A stretch of 64,000 nucleotides of DNA, taken from positions 3,222,001-3,286,000 of the forward strand of contig NZ_CP015318.1 of assembly GCF_001686985.1 (NCBI RefSeq), written 5' to 3'. Positions 26,524 to 34,366 of this stretch are shown piece by piece. How positions within the stretch are numbered: position 1 is the first letter of the stretch; the number at the start of each line of letters is the position of its first letter. The position numbers and the translations under genes were made by a program. Source of the DNA: Mesorhizobium amorphae CCNWGS0123 (GTDB taxonomy: Bacteria > Pseudomonadota > Alphaproteobacteria > Rhizobiales > Rhizobiaceae). Below the pieces are notes generated by a model. It was given only the letters and a program-made list of their open reading frames with translations, was not told the origin of the DNA and did no database searches.

Positions 26524-27264
26524 CTACCCCAGCCACCACCAGAGCGCCGCGATGACCGCCACCACGCCGGCAATCGACAGTCCCAGCATGATGTAGGCGC
26601 CCTTGATGATATCGCCGATGACCTTCTTGAGGCTGGCGCGGTCGTTGAGGTTGGGGAAAGGCTCGTTCGGGTGCGCCACGCCGAGGAAGTCGCAGAGCGG
26701 CGCCCAGCCGTCGGTCACCTTGAACACCAGCAGCTTTTCCGGTGGCACCGCCGCCTTCACCTCCTCGGTGTAGGCGTTGTAGCGCGCCACCGCCTTGGCG
26801 CGGTCGTCCATCACGCCGGCCAAGGTGCGGCCCCATACCAGCTTGCTCGACATGTCGCCGAATTTTCGGCCGAACGGCGTCAGCCACTCCAGCACCTTGA
26901 ACTGCCAGACATTCTCGGTGAAGTAGATCGTGTCGATGGTGCTTTCGTACCAGGCTTCGGCGCCGCGCGGATGCAGCGTCAGCAGCACCTTGGCGTCGGG
27001 ATAGGCGGCCAGCAATTCCTTCCACACGCAGCAGCCGGGATTGTCGACCGTGGCCGTGTACTTGGCGAACACCTGGTTCCAGTCATGCTGGCTGCCGGGC
27101 GGGCTGTTCGCCACCTTGCGCCAGAAGTCGAGATGGCCCTTGTTGGCCTTGTTGAGGATGACTTCCTGCATGTGATAGCTCGGAAAGCCGAGCCTGTTCA
27201 GCGCGGCAAAGGTCGACCACGTGCCGGTGCGGCCGAATCCGGCACCGATGAGCTTGAGCGTCAT
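26524..27264 (-). CDS. Sulfotransferase-family protein with C-terminal membrane anchor
   Basis: 246 residues. The N-terminal GAGFGRTGTWS is the 5'-phosphosulfate (PAPS-binding) loop of the sulfotransferase fold; LLTLHPRGAEAWYES corresponds to the 3'-phosphate-binding segment. The last about 25 residues (YIMLGLSIAGVVAVIAALWWWLG) form a single membrane helix, so the enzyme should sit on the cytoplasmic face of the membrane as a tail-anchored protein. Acceptor unknown. The start at 27264 has a GGGGATGGGG ribosome site. Confidence 0.85.
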   Translation of the reverse strand: MTLKLIGAGFGRTGTWSTFAALNRLGFPSYHMQEVILNKANKGHLDFWRKVANSPPGSQHDWNQVFAKYTATVDNPGCCVWKELLAAYPDAKVLLTLHPRGAEAWYESTIDTIYFTENVWQFKVLEWLTPFGRKFGDMSSKLVWGRTLAGVMDDRAKAVARYNAYTEEVKAAVPPEKLLVFKVTDGWAPLCDFLGVAHPNEPFPNLNDRASLKKVIGDIIKGAYIMLGLSIAGVVAVIAALWWWLG

Positions 27265-27521
27265 TCCCCATCCCCATGTTCTGGACCGCTGTTCTTTTTA
27301 TGCGGGCCCATCCGAAACGAGGTTGCATCGACCCCGGCAAGCGCGCAACAAATTTCCATGCGCAAGCGCTAGAACGTGAATTTTTGCTTTGGGCCACGCG
27401 CAAGGACCTTCTGGCTATTCCAGCGGGCAGGGGAGCCTGATAATAGGTCAGCCAGATTGACCTAATTGCCCGAGCTGATCCTGATCGTGCTCGAAGAAGA
27501 AAATCCACGGGGAGGTGGGCT

Positions 27522-28730
27522 GTGACATTGATGGACCTCTTGGCATCGCGCTCGTCGCGCATGAAGGCCTCGGAAATCCGCGAGCTGCTGAAACTGCTCG
27601 ACCAGCCCGACATCATCTCCTTCGCCGGCGGCATCCCCGACCCGGCGCTGTTCCCGACCGAAGCCATATCCGATGCCTATGCCTCGGTGCTCGGCGGCGC
27701 CGAGGCGGGGGCGGCACTGCAGTATCAGGTCAGCGAAGGCTATCTGCCGCTGAGAAAATGGCTGGCCGGCCAGATGGGCAAGCTCGGCGTCGCCTGCGAC
27801 GAGCACAACATCTTCATCACCTCGGGCTCGCAGCAGGCGCTGGATTATCTCGGCAAGCTTTTCCTTTCGCCCGGCGACACCGCTTTGGTCACCTGGCCGA
27901 CCTATCTCGGCGCGCTGCAGGCCTTCAACGCCTATGAGCCGCGCTACGACCGGCTGACGCCGGATGGCGGCAACATGACGCCAGCAGCCTATCACGCGGC
28001 CGCTGCTGACGCCGGCGGCAAGGTGAAGTTTGCCTATCTTGTGCCGGATTTCGCCAACCCGACCGGCGAGACGCTGGGCCTGAGGCAGCGCGAGGCGGTG
28101 CTCGATCTCGCCGGCGAGCTCGACATCGCCGTCATCGAGGATGCCGCCTATCGCGCGCTGCGCTATGACGGCGAGGGCGTGGCGCCGATCCTGGCGATCG
28201 ACTGCGCGCGTTCCGGCGGCATCGAAAACGCCCGCACGCTCTATTGCGGCTCGTTCTCGAAAATCCTGTCGCCGGGCATGCGTGTCGGTTGGGTCTGCGC
28301 GCCGCGCCACGTCGTGGAGCGCCTGGTGCTGATGAAGCAAGCCTCCGACCTGCACAGCCCCTCGATCAACCAGGTGGCCATGCACCGCGCCGCCGAAGCC
28401 GTCTTCGACCGCCAGGTGGAGAAGCTCATCGGCGCCTACCGGGAACGCCGCGACGGCCTGCTTGGCGCGCTCGAGGCCAATATGCCCGAAGGCGTGACCT
28501 GGAGCCGGCCGGATGGCGGCATGTTCGTCTGGGTGACGCTGCCGGAAGGCACCGACGCCACCGCGCTGCTCGCCCGTTCGGTCAAGGAGGCGCGCGTCGC
28601 CTTCGTGCCGGGCAACGCCTTCTTCGCCGACGCTTCGGGGCGCAACACGCTGCGGCTGAGCTTCACGCTTGCCGACAAGCGCGCGGTGGAAGAGGGCATA
28701 CCCCGGCTGGCGGCGCTGCTGAAGGGGTAG
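27522..28730 (+). CDS. PLP-dependent aminotransferase, class I/II (2-aminoadipate aminotransferase-like)
   Basis: 402 residues from GTG 27522, with GGGGAGG upstream. Fold type I: ISFAGGIPDPALFP and ALQYQVSEGYLPLRKWLA are typical of the LysN/aromatic aminotransferase subgroup related to MocR C-termini; the PLP lysine lies in CGSFSKILSPGMRVGW; YLVPDFANPTGETL and IEDAAYRALRYDG carry the cofactor-contacting Asn, Asp and Tyr. There is no N-terminal HTH, so it is an enzyme and not a MocR regulator. Amino donor unknown. Confidence 0.9.
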   Translation: MTLMDLLASRSSRMKASEIRELLKLLDQPDIISFAGGIPDPALFPTEAISDAYASVLGGAEAGAALQYQVSEGYLPLRKWLAGQMGKLGVACDEHNIFITSGSQQALDYLGKLFLSPGDTALVTWPTYLGALQAFNAYEPRYDRLTPDGGNMTPAAYHAAAADAGGKVKFAYLVPDFANPTGETLGLRQREAVLDLAGELDIAVIEDAAYRALRYDGEGVAPILAIDCARSGGIENARTLYCGSFSKILSPGMRVGWVCAPRHVVERLVLMKQASDLHSPSINQVAMHRAAEAVFDRQVEKLIGAYRERRDGLLGALEANMPEGVTWSRPDGGMFVWVTLPEGTDATALLARSVKEARVAFVPGNAFFADASGRNTLRLSFTLADKRAVEEGIPRLAALLKG

Positions 28731-28783
28731 GGGCAGCTCCGCTGTCTCGATACCATTGAACCTCTTGAGCCCTCCGCCGGGAG

Positions 28784-29605
28784 GTGACAGTTTGGCGCCC
28801 CATGGCCGCCGCCCTGACATCGCCCCGCATCATGCTTCTGCTTGGCAGCGCGCCCGACGTGGTGCGTTGCGTGCATTGGCCCAAACAGGCCGTCAGCAAG
28901 ATCGTCGCCATCAACAATGCCTGGCGGGTGCGTCCTGACTGGGATCTCCTCGTCCATGCCGGCGATTTTCCGTCGGACCGACTGCCCCCTGGCGCATGGC
29001 TGCGGCAGGCGCAGATCTTCAGCGCCTCGCATTATGTGCCGGCGCAGAACGCCTTTGGCGGCTTCGTCTATGCCGGCGGCACCATGGCGATGACGGCGGC
29101 CTACTGGACCATCCACAGCCAGAAGCCGGACGTGCTCGCCTTCCTCGGCTGCGACATGATCTACGACCAGCCGGAAAAGACGCATTTCTACGGCGTCGGC
29201 CGTGCCGACCCGCTGCGCAACGATCCGACGCTGCAGAGCCTCGAGGCCAAATCCTCCCGCCTGCTCATCCACGCGCTGAGGCGCGGCACGCTCTGCGTCA
29301 ACCTGTCGGACCTGCCGCACAGCCGGCTGCTCCTGCCGAGGCTTTCCTTCGAGGAGATCAGGCATTTGTCGCCCCAGCGGCTCGCCGACATGAAGGCGGG
29401 CGTGCTCGCGGGCATCCAGTCCCAAGCGGTGGAAGAGGCCGAGCGCATCGAAGGCGAGCTCGGCTATTTCTACGAAGACGGCAAGTACTGGAACCACCTC
29501 GACGAGATCGACGAGACGCGCCTGGCGGATATAGACAGGCTGTGGATGTCGGCCGTCGGGGACCTCACGGCCCGGCCCGCCGAGGAATGCAGCGCTGCGG
29601 AGTAG
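28784..29605 (+). CDS. Hypothetical protein, 273 residues (DUF115-like?)
   Basis: The start is uncertain. GTG 28784 overlaps the GGGAGG that would be its ribosome site, and ATG 28802 lies 18 bases downstream of that site. The protein reads like a nucleotide-sugar-type Rossmann domain: LLLGSAPDVVRCVHWPKQ, then KIVAINNAWRVRPDWDLLVHAGDFP, FLGCDMIYDQPEKTHFYGVG and ADPLRNDPTLQSLEAKSSR. These features recall the MAF/DUF115 family of flagellin-glycan-related proteins, but the match is not firm. Its neighbours give no pathway. Confidence 0.75.
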   Translation: MTVWRPMAAALTSPRIMLLLGSAPDVVRCVHWPKQAVSKIVAINNAWRVRPDWDLLVHAGDFPSDRLPPGAWLRQAQIFSASHYVPAQNAFGGFVYAGGTMAMTAAYWTIHSQKPDVLAFLGCDMIYDQPEKTHFYGVGRADPLRNDPTLQSLEAKSSRLLIHALRRGTLCVNLSDLPHSRLLLPRLSFEEIRHLSPQRLADMKAGVLAGIQSQAVEEAERIEGELGYFYEDGKYWNHLDEIDETRLADIDRLWMSAVGDLTARPAEECSAAE

Positions 29606-29648
29606 TCCTTAATCTTGACGTTGGAGATTGGCCAAGGCGGAGCGACAT

Positions 29649-29677
29649 CCGATCTCCCCCACGAGGGGGGAGATCGG
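29649..29677. repeat. Solo palindrome of the ATCTCCCCC repeat family
   Basis: CCGATCTCCCCC and GGGGGGAGATCGG pair around ACGA. It lies in the gap between convergent genes (stop at 29605 and minus-strand stop at 29697) and could end both transcripts. Confidence 0.6.
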
Positions 29678-29696
29678 CAGCGTCAGCCCGCTCAGC

Positions 29697-30563
29697 CTAT
29701 TCCGCCGCCAGCTTGTCCTGCGTCTTGGTATCGAAATCGCTGGCGTCGTGGCGCTCGTGCAGCTGCATGGCCGGGTCGCCGAAGGCGCGGTTGACCATGC
29801 GCCCGCGCTTTACCGCCGGCCGGGCGTCGATGGCGTCGGCCCAGCGCTGCACGTGCTTGTATTCCTGCACGGCCAGGAACTCGCCGGAATCATTGTACAT
29901 GCGGCCCTTGGCGAGCCCGCCATACCAGGGCCACACCGCCATGTCGGCGATCGTGTAGTCTGCGCCGCCGAGATATTCGCTTTCCGCCAGCCGGCGGTCG
30001 AGCACGTCCATCTGCCGCTTGGTCTCCATGGCGAAGCGGTCGATGGCGTATTCGATCTTTTCCGGCGCATAGGCGTAGAAATGACCGAAGCCGCCGCCGA
30101 GATAGGGCGCGGAACCCATCTGCCAGAACAGCCAGGACAGCGCCTCGGTGCGCGCCGCCCGCTCGGTCGGCAGGAATTCGCCGAACTTTTCGGCGAGATA
30201 GACCAGGATCGAGCCGGATTCGAACACCCGGATCGGCTTCGGCTCGCTGTAGTCCATCAGCGCCGGGATCTTGGAGTTGGGATTGACCCCGACAAAGCCG
30301 CTGCCGAACTGGTCGCCATCGTTGATGCGGATCAGCCAGGCGTCGTATTCGGCGCCCTTGTGGCCACGCGCCAGAAGCTCCTCCAGCATGATCGTCACCT
30401 TGACGCCGTTCGGCGTCCCCAGCGAATAAAGCTGCAGCGGATGCTTGCCGATCGGCAATTCCTTGTCATGCGTCGGGCCGGCGATCGGCCGGTTGATGCT
30501 GGCGAAGGTGCCGCCATTCGCCTTGTTCCAGGTCCATACTTTCGGCGGTGTGTATTGGTTCAT
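29697..30563 (-). CDS. yghU: Glutathione-dependent disulfide-bond oxidoreductase (YghU type)
   Basis: 288 residues, the full length of YghU. The long N-terminal arm specific to this class is present (MNQYTPPKVWTWNKANGGTF, INRPIAGPTHDKELP), followed by thioredoxin-like LYSLGTPNGVKVTIMLEELL with the TPN motif that binds two glutathiones, NPNSKIPAL, and ESGSILVYLAEK. The C-terminal helical domain has the LSWLFWQMGSAPYLGGGFGHFY signature. It reduces organic peroxides or disulfides with GSH. A palindrome overlaps its predicted promoter at 30669-30688. Confidence 0.94.
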   Translation of the reverse strand: MNQYTPPKVWTWNKANGGTFASINRPIAGPTHDKELPIGKHPLQLYSLGTPNGVKVTIMLEELLARGHKGAEYDAWLIRINDGDQFGSGFVGVNPNSKIPALMDYSEPKPIRVFESGSILVYLAEKFGEFLPTERAARTEALSWLFWQMGSAPYLGGGFGHFYAYAPEKIEYAIDRFAMETKRQMDVLDRRLAESEYLGGADYTIADMAVWPWYGGLAKGRMYNDSGEFLAVQEYKHVQRWADAIDARPAVKRGRMVNRAFGDPAMQLHERHDASDFDTKTQDKLAAE

Positions 30564-30647
30564 CGGGGGAGGCCTTGTGGTTTTCGACGGGGGGAAGGGT
30601 CAGCTTGCACGAGTTTGGATGGGGCGGGTCTGGTCTATACCCCGATA

Positions 30648-30688
30648 TAGATAGCGAAGGCTGCGGAAAGTTCAACTTGTGTTGAACT
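30648..30688 (-). promoter_or_regulatory. Predicted yghU promoter with palindromic operator over the -35 box
   Basis: On the minus strand, TTGAAC (complement of 30670-30675) and TATCTA (complement of 30648-30653) are separated by 16 bases, a good sigma-70 promoter 85 bases before the yghU start. The -35 box lies within a perfect hairpin: AGTTCAAC (30669-30676), TTGT, GTTGAACT (30681-30688). A dimeric repressor or activator site is the simplest reading. The site could also serve the divergent HtrA-like gene at 30803. Confidence 0.55.
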
Positions 30689-30707
30689 ACTATCGATCCG
30701 ACGCCGA

Positions 30708-30734
30708 CTCCCTTTCCCCTCGCGGGAAGGAGGG
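30708..30734. repeat. CTCCCTT-type hairpin
   Basis: CTCCCTTTCCC (30708-30718) pairs with GGGAAGGAGGG (30724-30734) over a CTCGC loop; a second member of the family seen at 9821-9852, here upstream of the HtrA-like gene. Confidence 0.45.
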
Positions 30735-30802
30735 CGCCAACCCTTGCACCTCACTCAATCCGCCATACCTATGGAAAAGACCGACCTAGCCAGGATGAAC
30801 GG

Positions 30803-31705
30803 ATGAACATCGATACCATTTCGCGCTCCGTCGTGGCCGTCCGCGCCACGATCCCCGACGACGCCTTCACCGCCGACGCGCTGGGCACCCGCCGCGAAGG
30901 CAGCGGCGTCGTCATCCGTGACGACGGGCTGGTGCTGACCATCGGTTATCTGATCACCGAGGCCGAGGAAGTCTGGCTGACCGACCAGGATGGCCGCGTC
31001 GTCCCCGCCCATGCACTCGCCTACGACCAGGAATCCGGCTTCGGCCTGGTGCAGGCGCTGTCGCCGCTCGGCCTGCCGGCGGTGGCGCTCGGCGACGCCA
31101 ACAGGGCCAAGGCCGGCGACGCCGTCGTGCTCGCCGACGGCATCGGCCAGCAGGTCAATGCGCATATCGTCACCAAGCAGGAATTCGCCGGTTATTGGGA
31201 ATATCTGCTGGACGAGGCGATCTTCATCGCGCCGGCCCATCCGTCCTGGGGCGGGGCGGCACTGTTCGACGAGGATGGCAGGCTGCTTGGCGTCGGATCG
31301 CTGCGCCTGCAGATGAGCCGCGCCGGCGAGGTCGCCGACATCAACATGATCGTGCCGATCGACCTCCTGCCGCCGATCCTCGACGACCTCTTGACGCGCG
31401 GCCAGGTGGCCAAGCCGCCGCGCCCGTGGCTCGGCGCCTTCTCGGCCGAGAGCAACGGCGTCGTCATGGTGATGAGCGTCGCCGAAGGCGGCCCCGCCGC
31501 CAAGGCCGGCCTGCGCCAGGGCGACATTATCTCGGACGTGCGCGACGGCGAAGTGGATGGTCTCGCCGACTTCTACCGCAAGCTCTGGGAAAGCCCGGCC
31601 GGCGCCGAGATCCCGCTCAGGGTGGTGCGCGACGGTCGTGAAACCTGGCTGCGGGTGAAGTCGGCGGATCGCAACAGCTTTCTGAAGAAGCCGCATTTGC
31701 AGTGA
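30803..31705 (+). CDS. Trypsin-like S1C (HtrA/Deg) homologue with PDZ domain and all three catalytic residues lost
   Basis: 300 residues with no signal peptide. The first about 180 residues follow the chymotrypsin-fold layout of DegP/HtrA, and about 205-290 form a PDZ domain (PWLGAFSAESNGVVMVMSVAEGGPAAKAGLRQGDIISDV). The expected TNxHV reads TIGYL, with Tyr49 at the His position; the TDLA motif reads SGFG; and GNSGG reads PSWGG, with Trp149 in place of Ser. It therefore cannot be a serine protease by the normal mechanism. It is most likely a cytoplasmic PDZ adaptor or binding protein. Confidence 0.85.
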   Translation: MNIDTISRSVVAVRATIPDDAFTADALGTRREGSGVVIRDDGLVLTIGYLITEAEEVWLTDQDGRVVPAHALAYDQESGFGLVQALSPLGLPAVALGDANRAKAGDAVVLADGIGQQVNAHIVTKQEFAGYWEYLLDEAIFIAPAHPSWGGAALFDEDGRLLGVGSLRLQMSRAGEVADINMIVPIDLLPPILDDLLTRGQVAKPPRPWLGAFSAESNGVVMVMSVAEGGPAAKAGLRQGDIISDVRDGEVDGLADFYRKLWESPAGAEIPLRVVRDGRETWLRVKSADRNSFLKKPHLQ

Positions 31706-31706
31706 A

Positions 31707-31962
31707 AACGCCAATCTCCCCCTTGTGGGGGTTGAGGAGTGGTCCGCGAAGCGGACGGAAGGCCAATTGCTTGGCTTTCTGAACGACGAACGCCCGGCAG
31801 GGCAGAGGTGGGCGCGAAGGATCGCGGCATTCTGTTTATTTTCTACCCAAGAATCACGAACGAAGGCGGCTGCAACTCACCGGCAAGCTGGCGGGACAGC
31901 ACCCCCCTCTGGCCTGCCGGCCATCTCCCCCACGAGGGGGGAGATCGGCGGTTTCGGCGCCG
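31707..31962. repeat. Second MITE-like element of the ATCTCCCCC family
   Basis: The left end (from 31708, CCAATCTCCCCCTTGTGGGG) and right end (to about 31960: CCATCTCCCCCACGAGGGGGG) match the ends of 8027-8206. An internal GGCAGGGCAGAGGTGGGCGCGAAG copy at about 31796 breaks the symmetry, so this copy may have suffered an insertion or is a composite. It fills the gap before the YdeI gene. Confidence 0.65.
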
Positions 31963-31979
31963 CGCAAGGAGAAACCGCG

Positions 31980-32579
31980 ATGCCCCCCGTCAAGGTCGAT
32001 CCCGCCAAGGTGCACGAATTCCCGGATCCGGAGAGCTTCTACGCCTGGCTCGGCAAGCATCACGCCACCGAGACGGAAGTCTGGATCAAGGTCCACAAGG
32101 TGGGTTCCGGCCTGCCGTCGATCACACCCAAGCAGGCCATCGACGTCGTGCTGTGCTTTGGCTGGATCGACGCCGTACGCAAGAGCCTCGACGACATGAG
32201 TTATCTGCAGCGCTACACGCCGCGCGGCAAAAGGAGCATCTGGAGCCAAATCAATGTCGACAATGTCGCCCGCCTGATAGCGGAGGGCCGCATGACCGAA
32301 CATGGGCTGAAAGAGGTCGAGGCGGCCAGGGCCGACGGTCGCTGGGACCGCGCCTATGGCAGCGGCAAGGAGATGAAAATCCCCGACGACCTGCAGGCCG
32401 CCATAGATGCCGAGCCCAAGGCGAAAGAAATGCTGGCCAGGCTCAGCGCCCAGAACCGCTTCGCGCTCGCCTTCCGCACCCACAACATGAAGACCGAAGC
32501 CGGCCGCAGGAAGAAGATCGAGACCTTCGTCGAGATGCTGAAGCGCGGCGAGACGATCCATCCGCAGGGCAAGAAATAA
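31980..32579 (+). CDS. YdeI/OmpD-associated-like protein
   Basis: 199 residues from ATG 31980 (AAGGAGAAACCGCG upstream). FPDPESFYAWLGKHHATETEVWIKVHK, CFGWIDAVRKSLDDMSYLQRYTPRGKRSIWSQINVDNVARL and the C-terminal FRTHNMKTEAGRRKKIETFVEMLKRGE are typical of the YdeI family (bacteriocin-protection related DUF1801-like plus DUF1905-like parts). Function is poorly known. Open frame continues upstream through the repeat and is not counted. Ends 3 bases before a bidirectional terminator. Confidence 0.87.
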   Translation: MPPVKVDPAKVHEFPDPESFYAWLGKHHATETEVWIKVHKVGSGLPSITPKQAIDVVLCFGWIDAVRKSLDDMSYLQRYTPRGKRSIWSQINVDNVARLIAEGRMTEHGLKEVEAARADGRWDRAYGSGKEMKIPDDLQAAIDAEPKAKEMLARLSAQNRFALAFRTHNMKTEAGRRKKIETFVEMLKRGETIHPQGKK

Positions 32580-32581
32580 TC

Positions 32582-32609
32582 GCGGGCGGCCTCGATCGAG
32601 ACCGCCCGC
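32582..32609. terminator. Bidirectional hairpin between convergent genes
   Basis: GCGGGCGG (32582-32589) and CCGCCCGC (32602-32609) form a perfect eight-base stem with a 12-base loop, located between the YdeI stop (32579) and the phosphatase stop (32625). Confidence 0.65.
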
Positions 32610-32624
32610 AATTGGAATGAGGCG

Positions 32625-34163
32625 CTACCGGCCGAGATCGAGTGCCGCCGTCAGGTCGCCCATCGGCGGCTGATCATTGTTGCGCAGCGCCTTGTCGCGG
32701 GCGACGATGCCGGGAAGCACCGGCAAGTCGTAGCGCGCGGTGATGAAGCGCAGGATCGACGTCGTGTCATATTGCGTGTGGTCGACGGTTCCCATCTTCG
32801 CATAGGGCGAGATGATCATCGCCGGAATGCGGTTGCCCGGCCCCCAGCGGTCGGCCTTGGGCGGCGCGACATGGTCCCAGAAGCCGCCATTCTCGTCATA
32901 GGTGACGACGACCAGCATATGGCCCCATTGCGGGCTCTTCTCGAGGTGGGAGACAAGATCGGCGAGATGCTGGTCGCCGCTGGCGACATCGGCATAGCCG
33001 CCATGCTCGTTGAGATTGCCCTGCGGCTTGTAGAAGGTCACGGCAGGCAGCTTGCCGTCGTCGATGTCCTTGATGAACGCCACGCCGTCCATGCCGCCAT
33101 CCTTCAGATGCTCGAAGCGCGCGGCCGTGCCCGGCGCATAGGCGGCGAAATAATTGTAGGGCTGGTGGTGGAACTGGAAGTTCGGCACCGGCGTGGCGTT
33201 CTTGCCGTCGAGGGCGGCCTGCCAGGCGCCGGAATACCAGGCCCAGGAGACGCCCTTCAGCGACAGGAGATCGCCGATGGTGATTTCGTGCTGCGGCGGC
33301 AGCGTGGTCGGCTGGGCCGGGTCGGCCAGGGCCTTGTCGCCGCCTTCGGCCGGCTTGTTGGCGCTCGGCTGATAGGGGGGCTGCATGGTATTGACGGCGT
33401 AGAAGTCGGGCGTGATGGCGCCGTCATTGACGAATTTCGGTGCGCCGCCGAGCGCCGAGGGCGGCGAGTTGTCGGCAACCTTCAGCGTCTTGCCGTCGGC
33501 GTCGACGACCGCGATCTGACCCTTGACCGGGCTGGTGTCGGCATGGGGATAGACCGGCGCGCAGGCGCAGGCGAGCATGATATGGTTGAGGAAGGAGCCG
33601 CCGAAGGCGCCCTGGAAGAAATTGTCGGCCAGCACGTATTTCTTCGCCACCGCCCACATAGGCAGCTCCGAGCCGTCATAGTGGCCCATGACGAGACCAC
33701 CCGAATCCGCCCAGGCGACGAACTTGTCGTTGCGGCCAGCGTCGATCTGCATCTGCTCCTGGTAGAAGCGGTGCCAGAGATCGCGGGTGATGACATTGGT
33801 CTTCTCGTTGAAGCCTTTGGCATCATCGATGGCGAAACTGGCATTGGCCAGATGCGCCGACTGCGCCTCGGTCACCGGCGGTGTCACGCCTTTGGCGGTC
33901 AGGCCGCTCCAGGCGGGCGGCAGTTCCGAGAGCGGCTTGCCGTCGCGGTCGAGCTGGCGCGCCTGGTCCGCCGTCAGGTTCGACAGGCCGTTGGCGCCGG
34001 GAAAGCCGCCATAGAGATTATCGAAGCTGCGGTTCTCGGCATAGATGACGACGACGGTGTCGATCTTGTCGAGGCCGGCGGGTGCGGCGCGGGCCGCCGT
34101 GGCAAGTGAAGCCAGGGCTGAGCCGGCCAGAAAAAGCGAATTGAGGAGCTTGAGCCTCGTCAT
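32625..34163 (-). CDS. AcpA-type acid phosphatase / phospholipase C-like phosphoesterase, secreted
   Basis: 512 residues with a signal peptide at about 1-26 (MTRLKLLNSLFLAGSALASL, cleavage after ARA). The phosphoesterase superfamily motifs are VVVIYAENRSFDNLYGGFPGA (metal ligand Glu-Asn and nucleophile region), GAFGGSFLNHIMLACACAP, NEHGGYADVASGD, VVTYDENGGFWDHVAPP and RIPAMIISPYAKMG. These match the AcpA/PlcC-type phosphoesterase family that dephosphorylates phosphomonoesters or cleaves phospholipids in the periplasm. It is transcribed divergently from a di-haem peroxidase gene. Confidence 0.9.
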   Translation of the reverse strand: MTRLKLLNSLFLAGSALASLATAARAAPAGLDKIDTVVVIYAENRSFDNLYGGFPGANGLSNLTADQARQLDRDGKPLSELPPAWSGLTAKGVTPPVTEAQSAHLANASFAIDDAKGFNEKTNVITRDLWHRFYQEQMQIDAGRNDKFVAWADSGGLVMGHYDGSELPMWAVAKKYVLADNFFQGAFGGSFLNHIMLACACAPVYPHADTSPVKGQIAVVDADGKTLKVADNSPPSALGGAPKFVNDGAITPDFYAVNTMQPPYQPSANKPAEGGDKALADPAQPTTLPPQHEITIGDLLSLKGVSWAWYSGAWQAALDGKNATPVPNFQFHHQPYNYFAAYAPGTAARFEHLKDGGMDGVAFIKDIDDGKLPAVTFYKPQGNLNEHGGYADVASGDQHLADLVSHLEKSPQWGHMLVVVTYDENGGFWDHVAPPKADRWGPGNRIPAMIISPYAKMGTVDHTQYDTTSILRFITARYDLPVLPGIVARDKALRNNDQPPMGDLTAALDLGR

Positions 34164-34366
34164 GGGGAGTACCTCGTGGCTGGGTTGGCTGGAGGAGCAA
34201 TGCCTGGCGCGGGGGCGACGAACCAGCAGGGATGGAGCTAACTTCTCTGCCTTGTCACCTTTGTGACATTTTCCATCCTGGCGAACACGGTTTCGTGAGG
34301 CAGGGAACCGGTCATCAATCCGTTGCAGTGGCTACCTATTTCCCGAGCAGAACCGGACTGAACCCT

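Noticed and set aside
32772..34109. 445-codon plus-strand frame antisense to the phosphatase
   Set aside because: The opposite strand encodes a signal peptide and phosphoesterase motifs.
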